Under the pieces are notes generated by a model. The model had not been told where the DNA came from, ran no database searches, and worked only from the letters and a program-made list of their open reading frames with translations. Shown here piece by piece: positions 41,040-49,307 of a stretch of DNA of 64,000 nucleotides. The translations under genes were made by a program, and so were the position numbers. Origin of the DNA: Jiella pelagia. Lineage in GTDB: Bacteria > Pseudomonadota > Alphaproteobacteria > Rhizobiales > Rhizobiaceae. Each line of letters starts with the position of its first letter. Position 1 is the first letter of the stretch. The DNA lies in assembly GCF_026898155.1 (NCBI RefSeq), contig NZ_CP114028.1, positions 1 through 64,000 on the forward strand, in the 5' to 3' direction.

Positions 41040-41497
41040 TTTGACGCCACGCGTTGTATCCGCTGGCGGATTCCAAGAACGGCACAGACGCTGCGAAGAT
41101 GCCAAAGGTGACGGTGCTCATCGACGAATCCGAAACTCATCGGGCGGCCGCTCCGAGATGAGCGCTGCTTTCTTAGGATGTCGCGCTCTATCTGGGCCTT
41201 TTGCAGTTCCCGCTTCGGCCTGGCATTCTCGGTAGCAAGGTCGGCTGGAGACGGCCCCTCCGCCTGCGTGTTGAAGCGCCCCGCAGGGGCCGCCCCTTCA
41301 AGCAAGAACTGCCGCAACCACCGGCGCAGTTGCGTGTCGTGGATGCCGAGTTCCATCGTGACATTGGCGACGCTCAAACCGCTCGTGCGCACCCGCTCCA
41401 CGGCCTGACGCTTGAACTTCTCCGGAAAGAACCGGCGCCTCTTCTCTGCCACCGGACACTCCATGTCTTGGCCCGAAAGCCTATCATCGGTGTCCAC
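41040..41497 (-). pseudogene. IS3-family transposase remnant (OrfA and the start of OrfB)
   Basis: On the minus strand, RRRFFPEKFKRQAVERVRTSG and NVTMELGIHDTQLRRWLRQF are the OrfA helix-turn-helix, followed by the leucine-zipper-like ENARPKRELQKAQIERDILRK. A short piece of OrfB (SFGFVDEHRHLWHLRSVCAVL) follows and then breaks off. Only one end of the element, TGTCCACT at 41491, is visible. Confidence 0.75.
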
Positions 41498-41578
41498 TCA
41501 ACCGGCTCTTCCGCAGATTGTGTGGTCATGAGGCTTTGCGACTCTTTCTGACACCGCAGATGATGCGGTGGAGAAGGC

Positions 41579-43219
41579 ATGCTTCAGATATCCATGGTTC
41601 CCGGCTGCCTCTGCGGTCGAATCCGGCGCGAAGGGCCGTCGGGATTATCCGTTTCTGCGCAGAGCCGGCGTAGCGGGGCAACATGCCCGGAATGTCAGCA
41701 GCGATCGACAATCATTCACGGGTACTATCACCGGCGTCCGTTGGATCTGCCCCTGATTGGTCGCCATGTCCGGCTCGATCTGCGGGTTCGGCGGTATGCC
41801 TGCCAGAACGCAAATTGCCGACGCCAAACTTTCGGAGAACGACTCCCGATGCTGATCGCGCCCTCGGCGCAACGGACCAAACGTCTGGCGAAGGCGCAGG
41901 CGAGGATCGGAGTGGCTCTCGGTGGCGCGGCAGGCAGCCGCCTTGCAGCGAAGATCGCCATGCCCGTGAGCGGCGACACGGTTCTGCGCCTGATCCGCCA
42001 GATGCCGCAGCCAGTCCTGCCGCCGGCCACGGTCATCGGTATTGACGACTGGGCCATGAAGAAGCGTTTGCGTTACGGCACGATCATCGTCGATCTCGAG
42101 CGACATTGCCCGATCGACCTCCTACCAGATCGTACGGCGGGAACGGTGACCGATTGGCTTCGCCAAAGGCCTGAGATCGAAATCGTCGCACGGGATCGCT
42201 CGACCGAATACCGTCGTGGGATCACGACGGGCGCTGCGAACGCCGTCCAGGTCGCCGATCGTTGGCATCTTCTCTCCAACATGCGGCAAATGGTCGAGCG
42301 ATGGACTGCAGGCGCTCATGCGCGGCTTCGGAGTTTGCCGCCGCTCCAGAGCGTAGAGACGTCAGGAAAGGGCCGCACCAAGGCGTTTCCCCGCACGCGG
42401 TCGGACGCCACGAGTGCCGCCGATAGCCGAGGACGGCGCATGGCCCAGTATGAAGACATCCGCCGCCGCTATCTCGCGGGCGAGACGCTGATGGCGATGA
42501 CCCGTTCGACCGGCCTGGCTCGAGCAACCGTGCGCAAGTTTGCTCATGCCGAAAGCTTTCCCGAACGCTCGGCTCGAGCGCCGCGGAGGAGCATCATCGA
42601 CCCTTATCTGCCGATGCTCGAAGCGCGATTGGCAGAGGGCTGCGAGAACGGTCTTCGGCTTTGGCGTGAAGCCCGGGATCAGGGCTTTCCTGGAACGCCC
42701 AAGCAAATTCGGCGGTGGCTTCAGGATCGACGGACCGGCCTCTCGAAGTTCACCACGCATCGTAACGGCGATCATGCTCGACCGCAGCAAGCCCCGCAAC
42801 CACCGTCCCTGCGTTCGCCTCAGCAACTCGCGTGGATGATCGTCAAGGCGCCCGAGACGAGATCGGTCGATGAAGTCGACGTGATCCGGCGGATCGGCCA
42901 GGACCGTGACGCCATCGTCCTGATCCATCTCGTCCGTCGATTTGTTGACCTCGTCCGCCGTGTCGGCACGAAAGCTCGCGATGCCGGCCCGGTCTTCGAC
43001 ACATGGCTTCTTGAAGCAAAAACGTGCGGCGTGCGTGCGATGGAAACCTTCGCCGCAGGGCTCGAACAGGACCGCAGCGCAGTCAACGCCGCTTTGCAAA
43101 CCGGCTGGAGCAACGCGCAAACGGAAGGGCAGGTCACCAAGCTCAAACTGTTCAAGCGTTCAATGTACGGACGCGGAAACCTCGATCTCCTTCGCCGACG
43201 GTTCCTCATGGCATCATGA
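41579..43219 (+). CDS. ISL3-family transposase
   Basis: A 546-residue transposase, intact. The N-terminal zinc-binding and helix-turn-helix region has CPECQQRSTIIHGYYHRRP. The DDE domain has VIGIDDWAMKKRLRYGTIIVDLE with the first Asp, VARDRSTEYRRGITTGAANAVQVADRWHL with the second and SNAQTEGQVTKLKLFKRSMYGRG with the Glu. Length and order are standard for the family. Confidence 0.92.
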   Translation: MLQISMVPGCLCGRIRREGPSGLSVSAQSRRSGATCPECQQRSTIIHGYYHRRPLDLPLIGRHVRLDLRVRRYACQNANCRRQTFGERLPMLIAPSAQRTKRLAKAQARIGVALGGAAGSRLAAKIAMPVSGDTVLRLIRQMPQPVLPPATVIGIDDWAMKKRLRYGTIIVDLERHCPIDLLPDRTAGTVTDWLRQRPEIEIVARDRSTEYRRGITTGAANAVQVADRWHLLSNMRQMVERWTAGAHARLRSLPPLQSVETSGKGRTKAFPRTRSDATSAADSRGRRMAQYEDIRRRYLAGETLMAMTRSTGLARATVRKFAHAESFPERSARAPRRSIIDPYLPMLEARLAEGCENGLRLWREARDQGFPGTPKQIRRWLQDRRTGLSKFTTHRNGDHARPQQAPQPPSLRSPQQLAWMIVKAPETRSVDEVDVIRRIGQDRDAIVLIHLVRRFVDLVRRVGTKARDAGPVFDTWLLEAKTCGVRAMETFAAGLEQDRSAVNAALQTGWSNAQTEGQVTKLKLFKRSMYGRGNLDLLRRRFLMAS

Positions 43220-43909
43220 ACCACACAATCTGCGGAAGAGCCGGGAAACCGGGACCACCTCACTTTGACCTCCAGCCCTGCCCGTGCTGCGGAGGCGCCA
43301 TGCGGCGCGTCGCCATCCTGCCGGACCCCGCCCGAGCCCGGGCGCCAACCTTCACCTGCAAGACCACCGTGCGGTCGCACGCATGATCCACAACCGCCAG
43401 CCCATTCCGACCTGTCGCACCGCGCCGCTTCGGCCGTTGGCGCTACTCGTGCCCATCAAGGCTGTGACAGACATACGGGCGGGAAAATCCCAGCTCCAAC
43501 GCCGCGAGGGGTTCCGAAAGCGCGGGAGCAGGGTCCGATGCCTTCGGCAATCGCCGCAACTCCACCAGGAAATCCGCGAATTCCAACTCATCACGCCGAC
43601 GCGCAGCCGATCGCGAAAAACCGTCACCATATCAGCCGTTGGTGCTATTTCCAACATCGCCCGCAAGCGGACATCGCAGACCGCCCGCCGGCGGTCGTGG
43701 TTACGCCAGAAGTGGCAGTCGCTACGGTGTACGTCAGAAAGGCGCCTTCGCGGACTGGCGGGTTCCGGGCCATCTGGCGGCTTATGCGACCTTCATGAAT
43801 GCTCTGGGTTGAGGTAAGCAGAGTGCCTCTGCAGCTGGATTATAGCTATTTTTTAATTGACAGATGCTCAATTTATAGCTACAAGGCAATGGCATCTATG
43901 AGGATCGCC

Positions 43910-44119
43910 ATGAGCAAGAAAACCATGACACTCAACCTCACCGAGGCTGAAATGAGTGCCCTTGAGGCGCTGTGCGCGAAGAAGGACCTCAGCAAGATCG
44001 GCCTGATGCGGCAAGCCCTGCGGCTCTACCAGATGATCGACACCCGGGTGGAGCGCGGCGGCAAGCTGTATTTCGAGGACGACCAGACAAGAGAAAAGTC
44101 GGAGATCATGATGCTATGA
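43910..44119 (+). CDS. Ribbon-helix-helix-type small regulator, possible antitoxin
   Basis: A 69-residue protein starting MSKKTMTLNLTEAEMSALEALCAKKDLSK, which has the strand-helix-helix pattern of RHH DNA-binding proteins, and IGLMRQALRLYQMID after it. The end overlaps the GNAT gene start (ATGA). RHH antitoxins often precede GNAT toxins, so the pair could be a toxin-antitoxin module, but an ordinary regulator is possible too. The 293 bp upstream, back to the IS91 end at 43616, hold no gene I recognise. Confidence 0.6.
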   Translation: MSKKTMTLNLTEAEMSALEALCAKKDLSKIGLMRQALRLYQMIDTRVERGGKLYFEDDQTREKSEIMML

Positions 44120-44739
44120 CATCGTATTCCGTCTTCATCATCGATGCGTCCTCACGGCAGCCCGTCGAGGCCGAACTGCTCGATACCATCGGCGAGCGAC
44201 AGCTGCTGGACTGGCAATTCCAGTGGCGCCGGACCCTGGAGACCTATCTCCGGCGTCTTGCCGACAACGGAGTGACCCGGCAGGGTCTCAACTGGCCGCA
44301 AAGCTGGCATTGGGACTGGCGCGCAAAGGTCGACGAAGTGCGCGGTCTACTCGGCCACACGGGCTACAGCGTTATCTGCCGGGATGTGACCCAGGGCATG
44401 ATGCGGCTCGATCTGGTGAGCCGCACGGCGCGTCTCGACGGGCAGGCCGGCAAGCCGCTGGTTTATATCGACTACCTCGAAATCGCGCCGTGGAACTGGC
44501 ACGAATCCTATGCCGATCCGCCGCTTTATCGCGGTATCGGCCAGGTGCTGATCCGAACCGCGATCCAGAGGAGCTTCGACGAAGGCTTCCACGGTCGTGT
44601 CGGCCTTCATTCCCTGCCGCAGGCGGTCACCTTCTACGAGCACTGCGGCTTCACCAATCTTGGCACCAATCCGAACGAATATCGTGGGCTGCTAGCCTAT
44701 TTTGAGATCACGACGGAGCAAGCCAGGGCGTTCTTATGA
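44116..44739 (+). CDS. GNAT-family N-acetyltransferase
   Basis: A 207-residue protein with the C-terminal GNAT core: VYIDYLEIAPWN as the beta-4 strand, YRGIGQVLIRTAIQRSFDEGF as the acetyl-CoA-binding loop region and VGLHSLPQAVTFYEHCGFTNLG as the last motif. The N-terminal 90 residues are of unknown type. It overlaps the RHH gene by 4 bp and is followed 11 bp later by an XRE regulator, so four genes up to 46196 may form one operon at the edge of the IS91-bracketed island. Confidence 0.75.
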   Translation: MTSYSVFIIDASSRQPVEAELLDTIGERQLLDWQFQWRRTLETYLRRLADNGVTRQGLNWPQSWHWDWRAKVDEVRGLLGHTGYSVICRDVTQGMMRLDLVSRTARLDGQAGKPLVYIDYLEIAPWNWHESYADPPLYRGIGQVLIRTAIQRSFDEGFHGRVGLHSLPQAVTFYEHCGFTNLGTNPNEYRGLLAYFEITTEQARAFL

Positions 44740-44750
44740 GGAGAAGCGCA

Positions 44751-45230
44751 ATGACCTACAGCACGACTGCTGACTGGGCCCTCGCCAGGGCGGCGCTCGA
44801 TGAGACGTCGACCCCCGGCGCAGGCCCCCTTTCGGCCCGTCCCCATGTGCCGGGCGAAGCCTTCTGGCTCCGTGGCGAGGAAACCCGTCTGGCCTTCGCC
44901 CGCTTTGTCAACATGGCGCGTCGCCAGCGCGGCTGGTCGATCGAAAAGCTCGCCGATGACGCCGACATCGAGGTTGGCGAGCTGATGAGCATCGAGCAGG
45001 ATGCCCATCACGAACCGGAACTGCGCACAATCTGGCGGCTGTCCGAGGTTTTCGATGTCTCGCAGGCGCGATTGATGGAGCTGGCAGGGCTGGCTTCGCC
45101 CAAGGACACACAGGCCATCGAGGAAGCTGTCCGTTATGCGGCGCGCTCAACGGCCATCACCGCCCTGACAATTGAGGAGCAGGCCGCCTTTGACGGCCTT
45201 GTCTCCGTGCTGCGCGACAAGGCGAAATAA
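44751..45230 (+). CDS. XRE-family helix-turn-helix regulator
   Basis: A 159-residue protein. The helix-turn-helix lies in the middle (LAFARFVNMARRQRGWSIEKLADDADIEVGELMSIE is the region) and is followed by a helical tail. The start at 44751 has a GAGGAG site that overlaps the GNAT stop; an ATG at 44736 is less suitable. An ImmA/IrrE peptidase gene follows 29 bp later. Such pairs typically form a repressor and the protease that inactivates it. Confidence 0.82.
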   Translation: MTYSTTADWALARAALDETSTPGAGPLSARPHVPGEAFWLRGEETRLAFARFVNMARRQRGWSIEKLADDADIEVGELMSIEQDAHHEPELRTIWRLSEVFDVSQARLMELAGLASPKDTQAIEEAVRYAARSTAITALTIEEQAAFDGLVSVLRDKAK

Positions 45231-45259
45231 CAGGCCGGCGGCGGCCCGGGGAGTTCACG

Positions 45260-46196
45260 ATGGCGCGGAACTATATCCTGAGACGCAAAACCCAGCAGGA
45301 AATCGACGAGCGTGTCGAGCGTGTCCTGGCGCGTCTGGGGAATCCCGAACCACCGCTCGACCTCCGGGTCGTCCGCGATCTGCTTTCGCTCGATCTGGCC
45401 TACTTCCGGAAAGATGACCCCTCGTTTGCCGATGTGGTCATCAGCCGCATGCGCATGGCCAGCAAGCAAATCATCCGGCGTCCCACGCTCTTCTTCGAGG
45501 CCGTCGCCAAATTCGATCTGCGCGCGCTCTATCTGCCGGACAACAAGCGCATCCTGCTCGATCAATCGCAGCCCGAACTGAAGCACCGCTGGCATGAAGC
45601 GCACGAAATTGGCCACAGCATCATCCCCTGGCATGAAGGGGCCATGCTCGGCGATGATCGCTTCACCCTGAACCAGAACTGCCATGACCAGGTCGAGGCC
45701 GAAGCCAATTTCGCGGCCGGCCGCCTGCTTTTCCTCCGGGACCGCTTCACTGCCGAAGCCCGCGACCACGCGCCCTCCATCGAAGCCGTGCGCGCGCTCA
45801 AGCCGGTCTTCGGCAACACCTACACCATGACCTTCTGGCGCTCTATCGAGACCTGGGGTGTGTCTTTGCCAATTGTCGGCATGATTTCCGACCATCCGCA
45901 CCCGGCGCGCCGGTCAGCCGATTTTGACCTCGCCACACCCTGCGAACATCTGGTTCGCTCGCCGGCCTTTGCCGCCGGATTCAACGGGGTCGGGGAAGCC
46001 GAGGTTTTCGAGTCTCGTCTCAGGCTATTGCCAACCGCGACGGGCCGGGCCGCTAGGCGACGCCGAAATTGTGCTCACCGACGACAATGGCGATGCCCAC
46101 GTCTTCCGGTTCGAGAGCTTCAGCAACAGCTACCAGGCGCTCACCCTCGGGGTCTATCAACGCCCTTACGCGCCCTTGGTCCGGTTCGGCACCTGA
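45260..46196 (+). CDS. ImmA/IrrE-family metallopeptidase, frameshifted as sequenced
   Basis: About 311 residues after one base is removed at 46010-46016 (GAGTCTC to GAGCTC, giving VFELVSGYCQP). The zinc site is WHEAHEIGHSIIPWH (HExxH within EAHEIGH) near residue 115, followed by QVEAEANFAAGRLL with the third ligand. The restored C-terminus ends RPYAPLVRFGT. A GGGGAG site precedes the ATG. It is likely the protease partner of the XRE regulator just upstream. Its end overlaps the convergent DUF6527 gene by 31 bp. Confidence 0.82.
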
Positions 46197-46555
46197 CGGT
46201 GACCGCTATCGCGACACCATTGGACCTGGCCCTGCTTGACCCAGAAGTGACAGCGGCAGGCGTTGAGCTGGCGCACGGAGGGGTCGATCGTCGGCCGCAG
46301 CAGCCAGTCGAAGCGCACCGCCCACCGGGGTCGCCGCGACTGGCTCAGTGAGAGCTGGATCTTCTCGCCGCACCCGCCCGGACAGCGGAAGCAGGCCCAT
46401 TTATCGAGGGCACCGTCACGCACGACGACCAGCGACCCCGCCTGGAGCTGTTCCGGTGTCGGATGCCGGGGGCTGACCCGTGCAACCAGATCGGTGCGGC
46501 CGATCAGCCGGCACCGCTCGGCAATCCAGCGGCAAAGATGGCTAAAGACGCGCAT
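46166..46555 (-). CDS. DUF6527-family Cys/His-rich protein of the ubiquitin-like operon
   Basis: A 129-residue protein. The conserved metal-site pattern is WACFRCPGGCGEKIQLSL (C55, C58, C62) followed by CRCHFWVKQGQVQWC (C102, H103, C114), as in DUF6527. The start at 46555 shares TGATG with the stop of the JAB-E1 gene, so it is the last gene of the four-gene operon. I recall DUF6527 proteins from bacterial ubiquitin-like operons, where a metalloprotein role, perhaps in processing, has been suggested; I could not check this. The function here is unproven. Confidence 0.75.
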   Translation of the reverse strand: MRVFSHLCRWIAERCRLIGRTDLVARVSPRHPTPEQLQAGSLVVVRDGALDKWACFRCPGGCGEKIQLSLSQSRRPRWAVRFDWLLRPTIDPSVRQLNACRCHFWVKQGQVQWCRDSGHRQVPNRTKGA

Positions 46556-47952
46556 CAGCTGATCCGATCCATGAAGGGGTCCATGTCGCCCCGGCCCCAA
46601 TAGTCCTCGCGCGCACAAATCGGACAGTGCGGCGCCTGAAGGGCGCCGCGCTTGCGCTCGATGCCTCGGTCCAGCCGGCGAACCCGCTCCCAGGCCCAGC
46701 CCCCTTCCCCGCGATAGTCGGTCAAGCCCTGAAGCAGCTCATTGACGGCAAGTGCAGCCGTCTCGGTGGTGAAGGTCACCACGGCCGGGGCCGGGTTCTG
46801 ACCGCCACGGACATAGGCCTCGCGCTTCTGCCGCTCATAGTCCTCCGGCGCTTCCCGCCGCAACGCTTCCTCGCCGGCGATCCTCGGATCGACAACGCCA
46901 CGGCAGGCCAGACAAGGGGCGCCGGGGGTGAGCACCGTGACCCGCGCCGACATGTCCCGCATGGCTGCCGACGCGGGCTCGATCGCAAGCCCCATGTCGA
47001 TCACCGGGATCAGATAAAAATGCGAAAGACGATTGAGAAACATCCGGCCTGCATGGTCATCCGTGCAGCCGAAAATTACGTCGCAGGCTTTCAGCGCATC
47101 CCGTGCGGCTTCAGCCTCGATCCAGCCGCGATGGGTGTGGACACGCACGCCGAGTCCGAATCCCGTGATCTCGCGCGCGAGTACCTCGACCTTCGGCCGC
47201 ATGGCGTCGGCATCTGCCCGGCGCGCGCCATGGAGGCGGTTCAGGTTGGAGGTCTCGACGATATCGTCGTCGAACAAGGCGAGCTGACCGATGCCGAGCC
47301 GGGCCAATAGCATCGCTGTGGCGCTGCCCGTGCCGCCGCAGCCGACGACGCCCACCCGCATCGCCGCCAGACGGCCGTTGACGGCTTCGCCGAACAACAG
47401 GGCCTGACGCACCAGCGCCGCGTTCGAGGTGCCGGCCTCGCCACCGAAATAGAGCAACCGGGAGCCGACGCTCCGAACGATGTCGGCCGCGACCGGTTCC
47501 TTGTCATCGAACCAGCCGCGCGCCATGAAATAATCGCCGCCGGCAAGCAACACACTTGCCATGATCGCCTCAGCGCCATTGCGATTGCGCAGCAGCCGGT
47601 AAAGGTCGCGTTCGTTCGTGTCGTCCTGCCGCGAGAATGCCCGCACGCCGGCCGGATGGCTGTGCGCGATCGCCGGCACCAGACCCTGTTCGGCCGACCG
47701 GCGGCACAGGCTCACGAAGGAAGCCGTCGACCAGGTGACATGCCGGGCACTCGCCGAAATCTCGTCGTCCGCCGGGACGGGAATGATCTCGTGAGAAACC
47801 AGCCTAAGCCGGCGGCGTCGGGACCAGGGGTCCATCCGCACAGTGTTGCGCCCGAACAGGACGTAGGCCGAGGCCTCGATCCCGTCCGGGCGTTGCAGCA
47901 GGTTGCGGAGGGTGTCGGCATGGCGCGCCTGCAGGATCACATCGAGCTGCAT
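46555..47952 (-). CDS. JAB peptidase - E1-like (ThiF) fusion protein
   Basis: A 465-residue two-domain protein. The N-terminal JAB/JAMM metallopeptidase has AHSHPAGVRAFSRQDD, a complete HxHPx6SxxD site at residues 97-110. The C-terminal ThiF/E1 adenylation domain has the ATP loop GVVGCGGTGSATAM (204-210), D228, SNLNRL and CTDDH. Two Cys pairs, CLAC (347-350) and CPIC (443-446), look like a zinc site, so no separate catalytic Cys is obvious. It is translationally coupled by TGATG to the genes before and after it. Fusion of the deconjugase/processing domain to the activating domain is typical of multi-ubiquitin operons. Confidence 0.88.
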   Translation of the reverse strand: MQLDVILQARHADTLRNLLQRPDGIEASAYVLFGRNTVRMDPWSRRRRLRLVSHEIIPVPADDEISASARHVTWSTASFVSLCRRSAEQGLVPAIAHSHPAGVRAFSRQDDTNERDLYRLLRNRNGAEAIMASVLLAGGDYFMARGWFDDKEPVAADIVRSVGSRLLYFGGEAGTSNAALVRQALLFGEAVNGRLAAMRVGVVGCGGTGSATAMLLARLGIGQLALFDDDIVETSNLNRLHGARRADADAMRPKVEVLAREITGFGLGVRVHTHRGWIEAEAARDALKACDVIFGCTDDHAGRMFLNRLSHFYLIPVIDMGLAIEPASAAMRDMSARVTVLTPGAPCLACRGVVDPRIAGEEALRREAPEDYERQKREAYVRGGQNPAPAVVTFTTETAALAVNELLQGLTDYRGEGGWAWERVRRLDRGIERKRGALQAPHCPICAREDYWGRGDMDPFMDRIS

Positions 47953-48332
47953 CACGCGGCCTCCTGCAGCGCCTGTTCGACCCGCTTGAGCATGGTCCAG
48001 ATGCCGTCCACACCCGGGCGCCAGTTATTGTTGTGCCGGGACCATCGCTGCCACTTCTGATCATCAAACTGCTGGGGCTGATCCGCGCAGTTGGGATAGC
48101 GGCTGGATCGCACGAGGCTCAGCCAGGGCAGCGCATAGAACATGTCCGGCGGGGTATCGGGATACCCGCGCGGGAGGAGGATCAGGATATCCGCCGTGAC
48201 GACCTGAAATTTCGTGCTCGGCAGGGCGAAACCCGGCAGGATGACGCCCTTGCGGCCGCCATCCTCCACTTCCCGGAAGGCCAGTCCCCGTTCCTCAAGA
48301 TAGCGCCGATCGGCGGTCGGGAGGAAGCTCAT
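47952..48332 (-). CDS. Prokaryotic E2-family (Prok-E2) conjugating-enzyme-like protein
   Basis: A 126-residue protein. The E2-like core shows LILLPRGYPDTPPDMFYALPWLSL, the usual proline-rich E2 block, followed by SRYPNCADQPQQF with a candidate active-site Cys (C82) and WQRWSRHNNNWRPGVDGIWTML, the family's Trp/His-rich helix. It starts in the stop codon of the ubiquitin-like gene (ATGA) and its stop overlaps the E1 start. By family knowledge it would receive the ubiquitin-like protein from the E1 and transfer it to targets or lipids; the target is unknown. Confidence 0.85.
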   Translation of the reverse strand: MSFLPTADRRYLEERGLAFREVEDGGRKGVILPGFALPSTKFQVVTADILILLPRGYPDTPPDMFYALPWLSLVRSSRYPNCADQPQQFDDQKWQRWSRHNNNWRPGVDGIWTMLKRVEQALQEAA

Positions 48333-48822
48333 GCCCCGCCCTCCGTCGTCTGGCTGATGCCGGTGAAGAAGCGTTCCAGGCCCTTGCCATCGAGCCGCAC
48401 CAGCTCGGTGTCGCCGATCGGCCGATCCTCGGCGCCGCGCACCTCCAGCCAGACGCCGTAGGTCTTTGGGTCGACCTGCGCGAGCGTCTTCAACACCCGC
48501 CCGCTGACCGCGCAGGCGCCCCATTCCAGCACCTGACCGTCGAGCCTCGATCCGAAATGACTCGGCCCCCGGAAAGATGAGGAAGCGTTCGACTCGACCG
48601 CCGCGCAGGTCGGTCGTTTCGTCCTGGCGCAGCTCTTCGAGCCTCGCCATCCCGCAGGATCTGGAACACCAGATGTTCCTCGGGAATGCGCACGCCGGCG
48701 GCCTCTAGGATCTGCCGGCCGGTCGGCACCGGATCGTCGATCCGCACCGGCCGGAAATTCAGGTCGGCGTCCCCCACACTGATGCGGAAAGCGCCGTCGT
48801 GTCCGTTCTGCTCTGCAGCCAT
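48329..48822 (-). CDS. Multi-ubiquitin protein (two tandem ubiquitin-like domains), twice frameshifted as sequenced
   Basis: About 163 residues after one base is removed at each of 48639-48645 and 48542-48548 (both GAGCCTC on the plus strand). The first beta-grasp domain runs FRISVGDADLNFRPVRI to VERFLIF and includes ILRDGELEELRQDE. The second runs FRIELDGQVLEW to GKGLERFFTG. The C-terminus TTEGGA has a Gly-Gly followed by one Ala, which fits trimming by the JAB peptidase before conjugation. A perfect AGGAGG site lies before the ATG. It is the first gene of the operon and the probable modifier. Confidence 0.82.
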
Positions 48823-48871
48823 AATGGCCTCCTATGCTTGTCAAACGGCGATGCCCTTGCCATTGGCGACC

Positions 48872-48892
48872 TCGACATGCCATTTATGTCGA
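48872..48892. promoter_or_regulatory. Operator-like dyad between the ubiquitin-like operon and the XRE gene
   Basis: A perfect TCGACAT-N7-ATGTCGA inverted repeat stands in the 122-bp divergent region; a third half-site ATGTCGA lies at 48931-48937. It is the likely binding site of the XRE protein encoded next to it. Confidence 0.6.
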
Positions 48893-48944
48893 GAAATATA
48901 GGAGGGCGCTCGCAAAGCGTCAAGATCAATATGTCGAATTCGCC

Positions 48945-49307
48945 ATGACCATTGAGCACGAGAAACCATCGGACATCTTCAAGGAACGACTGCGCGCCGC
49001 GCGCGAGAGCCTGCGCCAGATGAGTCAGGCCGCACTGGCCAAGGAGAGTGGCCTGCCGCCCAGCTCCATCGCCCATTTCGAGGCCGGCACCCGCAAGCCG
49101 TCCTTCGACAGCCTGCGCAAACTGGCCAACGCGCTCAGCGTGACCACGGATTTTCTGCTTGGGCGCACGCACAATCCCGAGGGCGCGGCCGAGGCCGATC
49201 CGCTCTATCGCGATATGCAGAAGCTGAATGATGAAAACCGACGGCAGGCCGCCGACTTCATGCGCTTCCTGGCCGAGAAGCATGACAAGGAGGCCGGGAA
49301 AAAATGA
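48945..49307 (+). CDS. XRE-family regulator, divergent from the ubiquitin-like operon
   Basis: A 120-residue protein. The helix-turn-helix is RQMSQAALAKESGLPPSSIAHFE with AGTRKPSFDSLRKLANAL after it, of the cI/SinR type; the C-terminal third is helical. The start at 48945 is chosen because it gives the typical N-terminus, although no strong ribosome site is seen. The stop overlaps the ImmA/IrrE gene by 4 bp. With the dyad at 48872-48892 it is the obvious repressor candidate for the ubiquitin-like operon. Confidence 0.85.
   Translation: MTIEHEKPSDIFKERLRAARESLRQMSQAALAKESGLPPSSIAHFEAGTRKPSFDSLRKLANALSVTTDFLLGRTHNPEGAAEADPLYRDMQKLNDENRRQAADFMRFLAEKHDKEAGKK

Larger units (their letters stand above)
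40518..43259 (+). mobile_element. ISL3-family composite with an IS3-family remnant
   Basis: The outer ends are matching inverted repeats of about 30 bp that begin GGTGGTCCCGGTTTCCCGG. The flanks CCTTTGA and ACTTTGA suggest an imperfect 8-bp target duplication in the IS91 transposase gene. Inside are a truncated ISL3 copy (40518-41020), an IS3-type remnant (about 41021-41501) and a nearly complete ISL3 copy (41502-43259) that lacks the first bases of its left end. The order points to an ISL3 element first invaded by an IS3, then rearranged with a second ISL3 copy. Confidence 0.75.
38012..43386 (+). pseudogene. IS91-family transposase, broken by two insertions and a duplication
   Basis: The fragments are 38012-38439 (zinc-binding N-terminus, CRNRHCPRCQG), 39806-40517 (HLHMIVPGGGLSPDG onward, with the catalytic HUH/Tyr region YLSRYTHRVAISSRR) and 43260-43386 (zinc-like CPCCGGAMRRVA and the C-terminus). 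Besides the IS256 and ISL3 insertions, a 13-bp tandem duplication of ATGATCGTCCCCG at 39873-39898 breaks the frame. The N-terminus begins at a GTG right after the recombinase gene. Copy B keeps the C-terminal part uninterrupted and shows the original junction across the ISL3 site. Confidence 0.8.
36961..43616 (+). mobile_element. IS91-family element A, carrying nested IS256 and ISL3/IS3 insertions
   Basis: The ends were set by comparison with the short copy B (50581-51508). Both copies start CCCATGCACGAACCCGCTC and end GCGCAGCCGATCGCGA, and the flanks differ outside these points. The element carries a tyrosine recombinase gene and an IS91 transposase gene. It is interrupted by an IS256-family element at 38440-39805 and an ISL3-family block at 40518-43259; without these it would be about 2.5 kb. 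IS91-type elements move by rolling-circle transposition and can mobilise adjacent DNA. Confidence 0.75.

Noticed and set aside
46555..48822. Type II CBASS (Cap2/Cap3) assignment of the E1/E2/JAB genes
   Set aside because: There is no cyclic-nucleotide synthase (CD-NTase) or CBASS effector; E2 and E1 are separate and a multi-ubiquitin protein is present.
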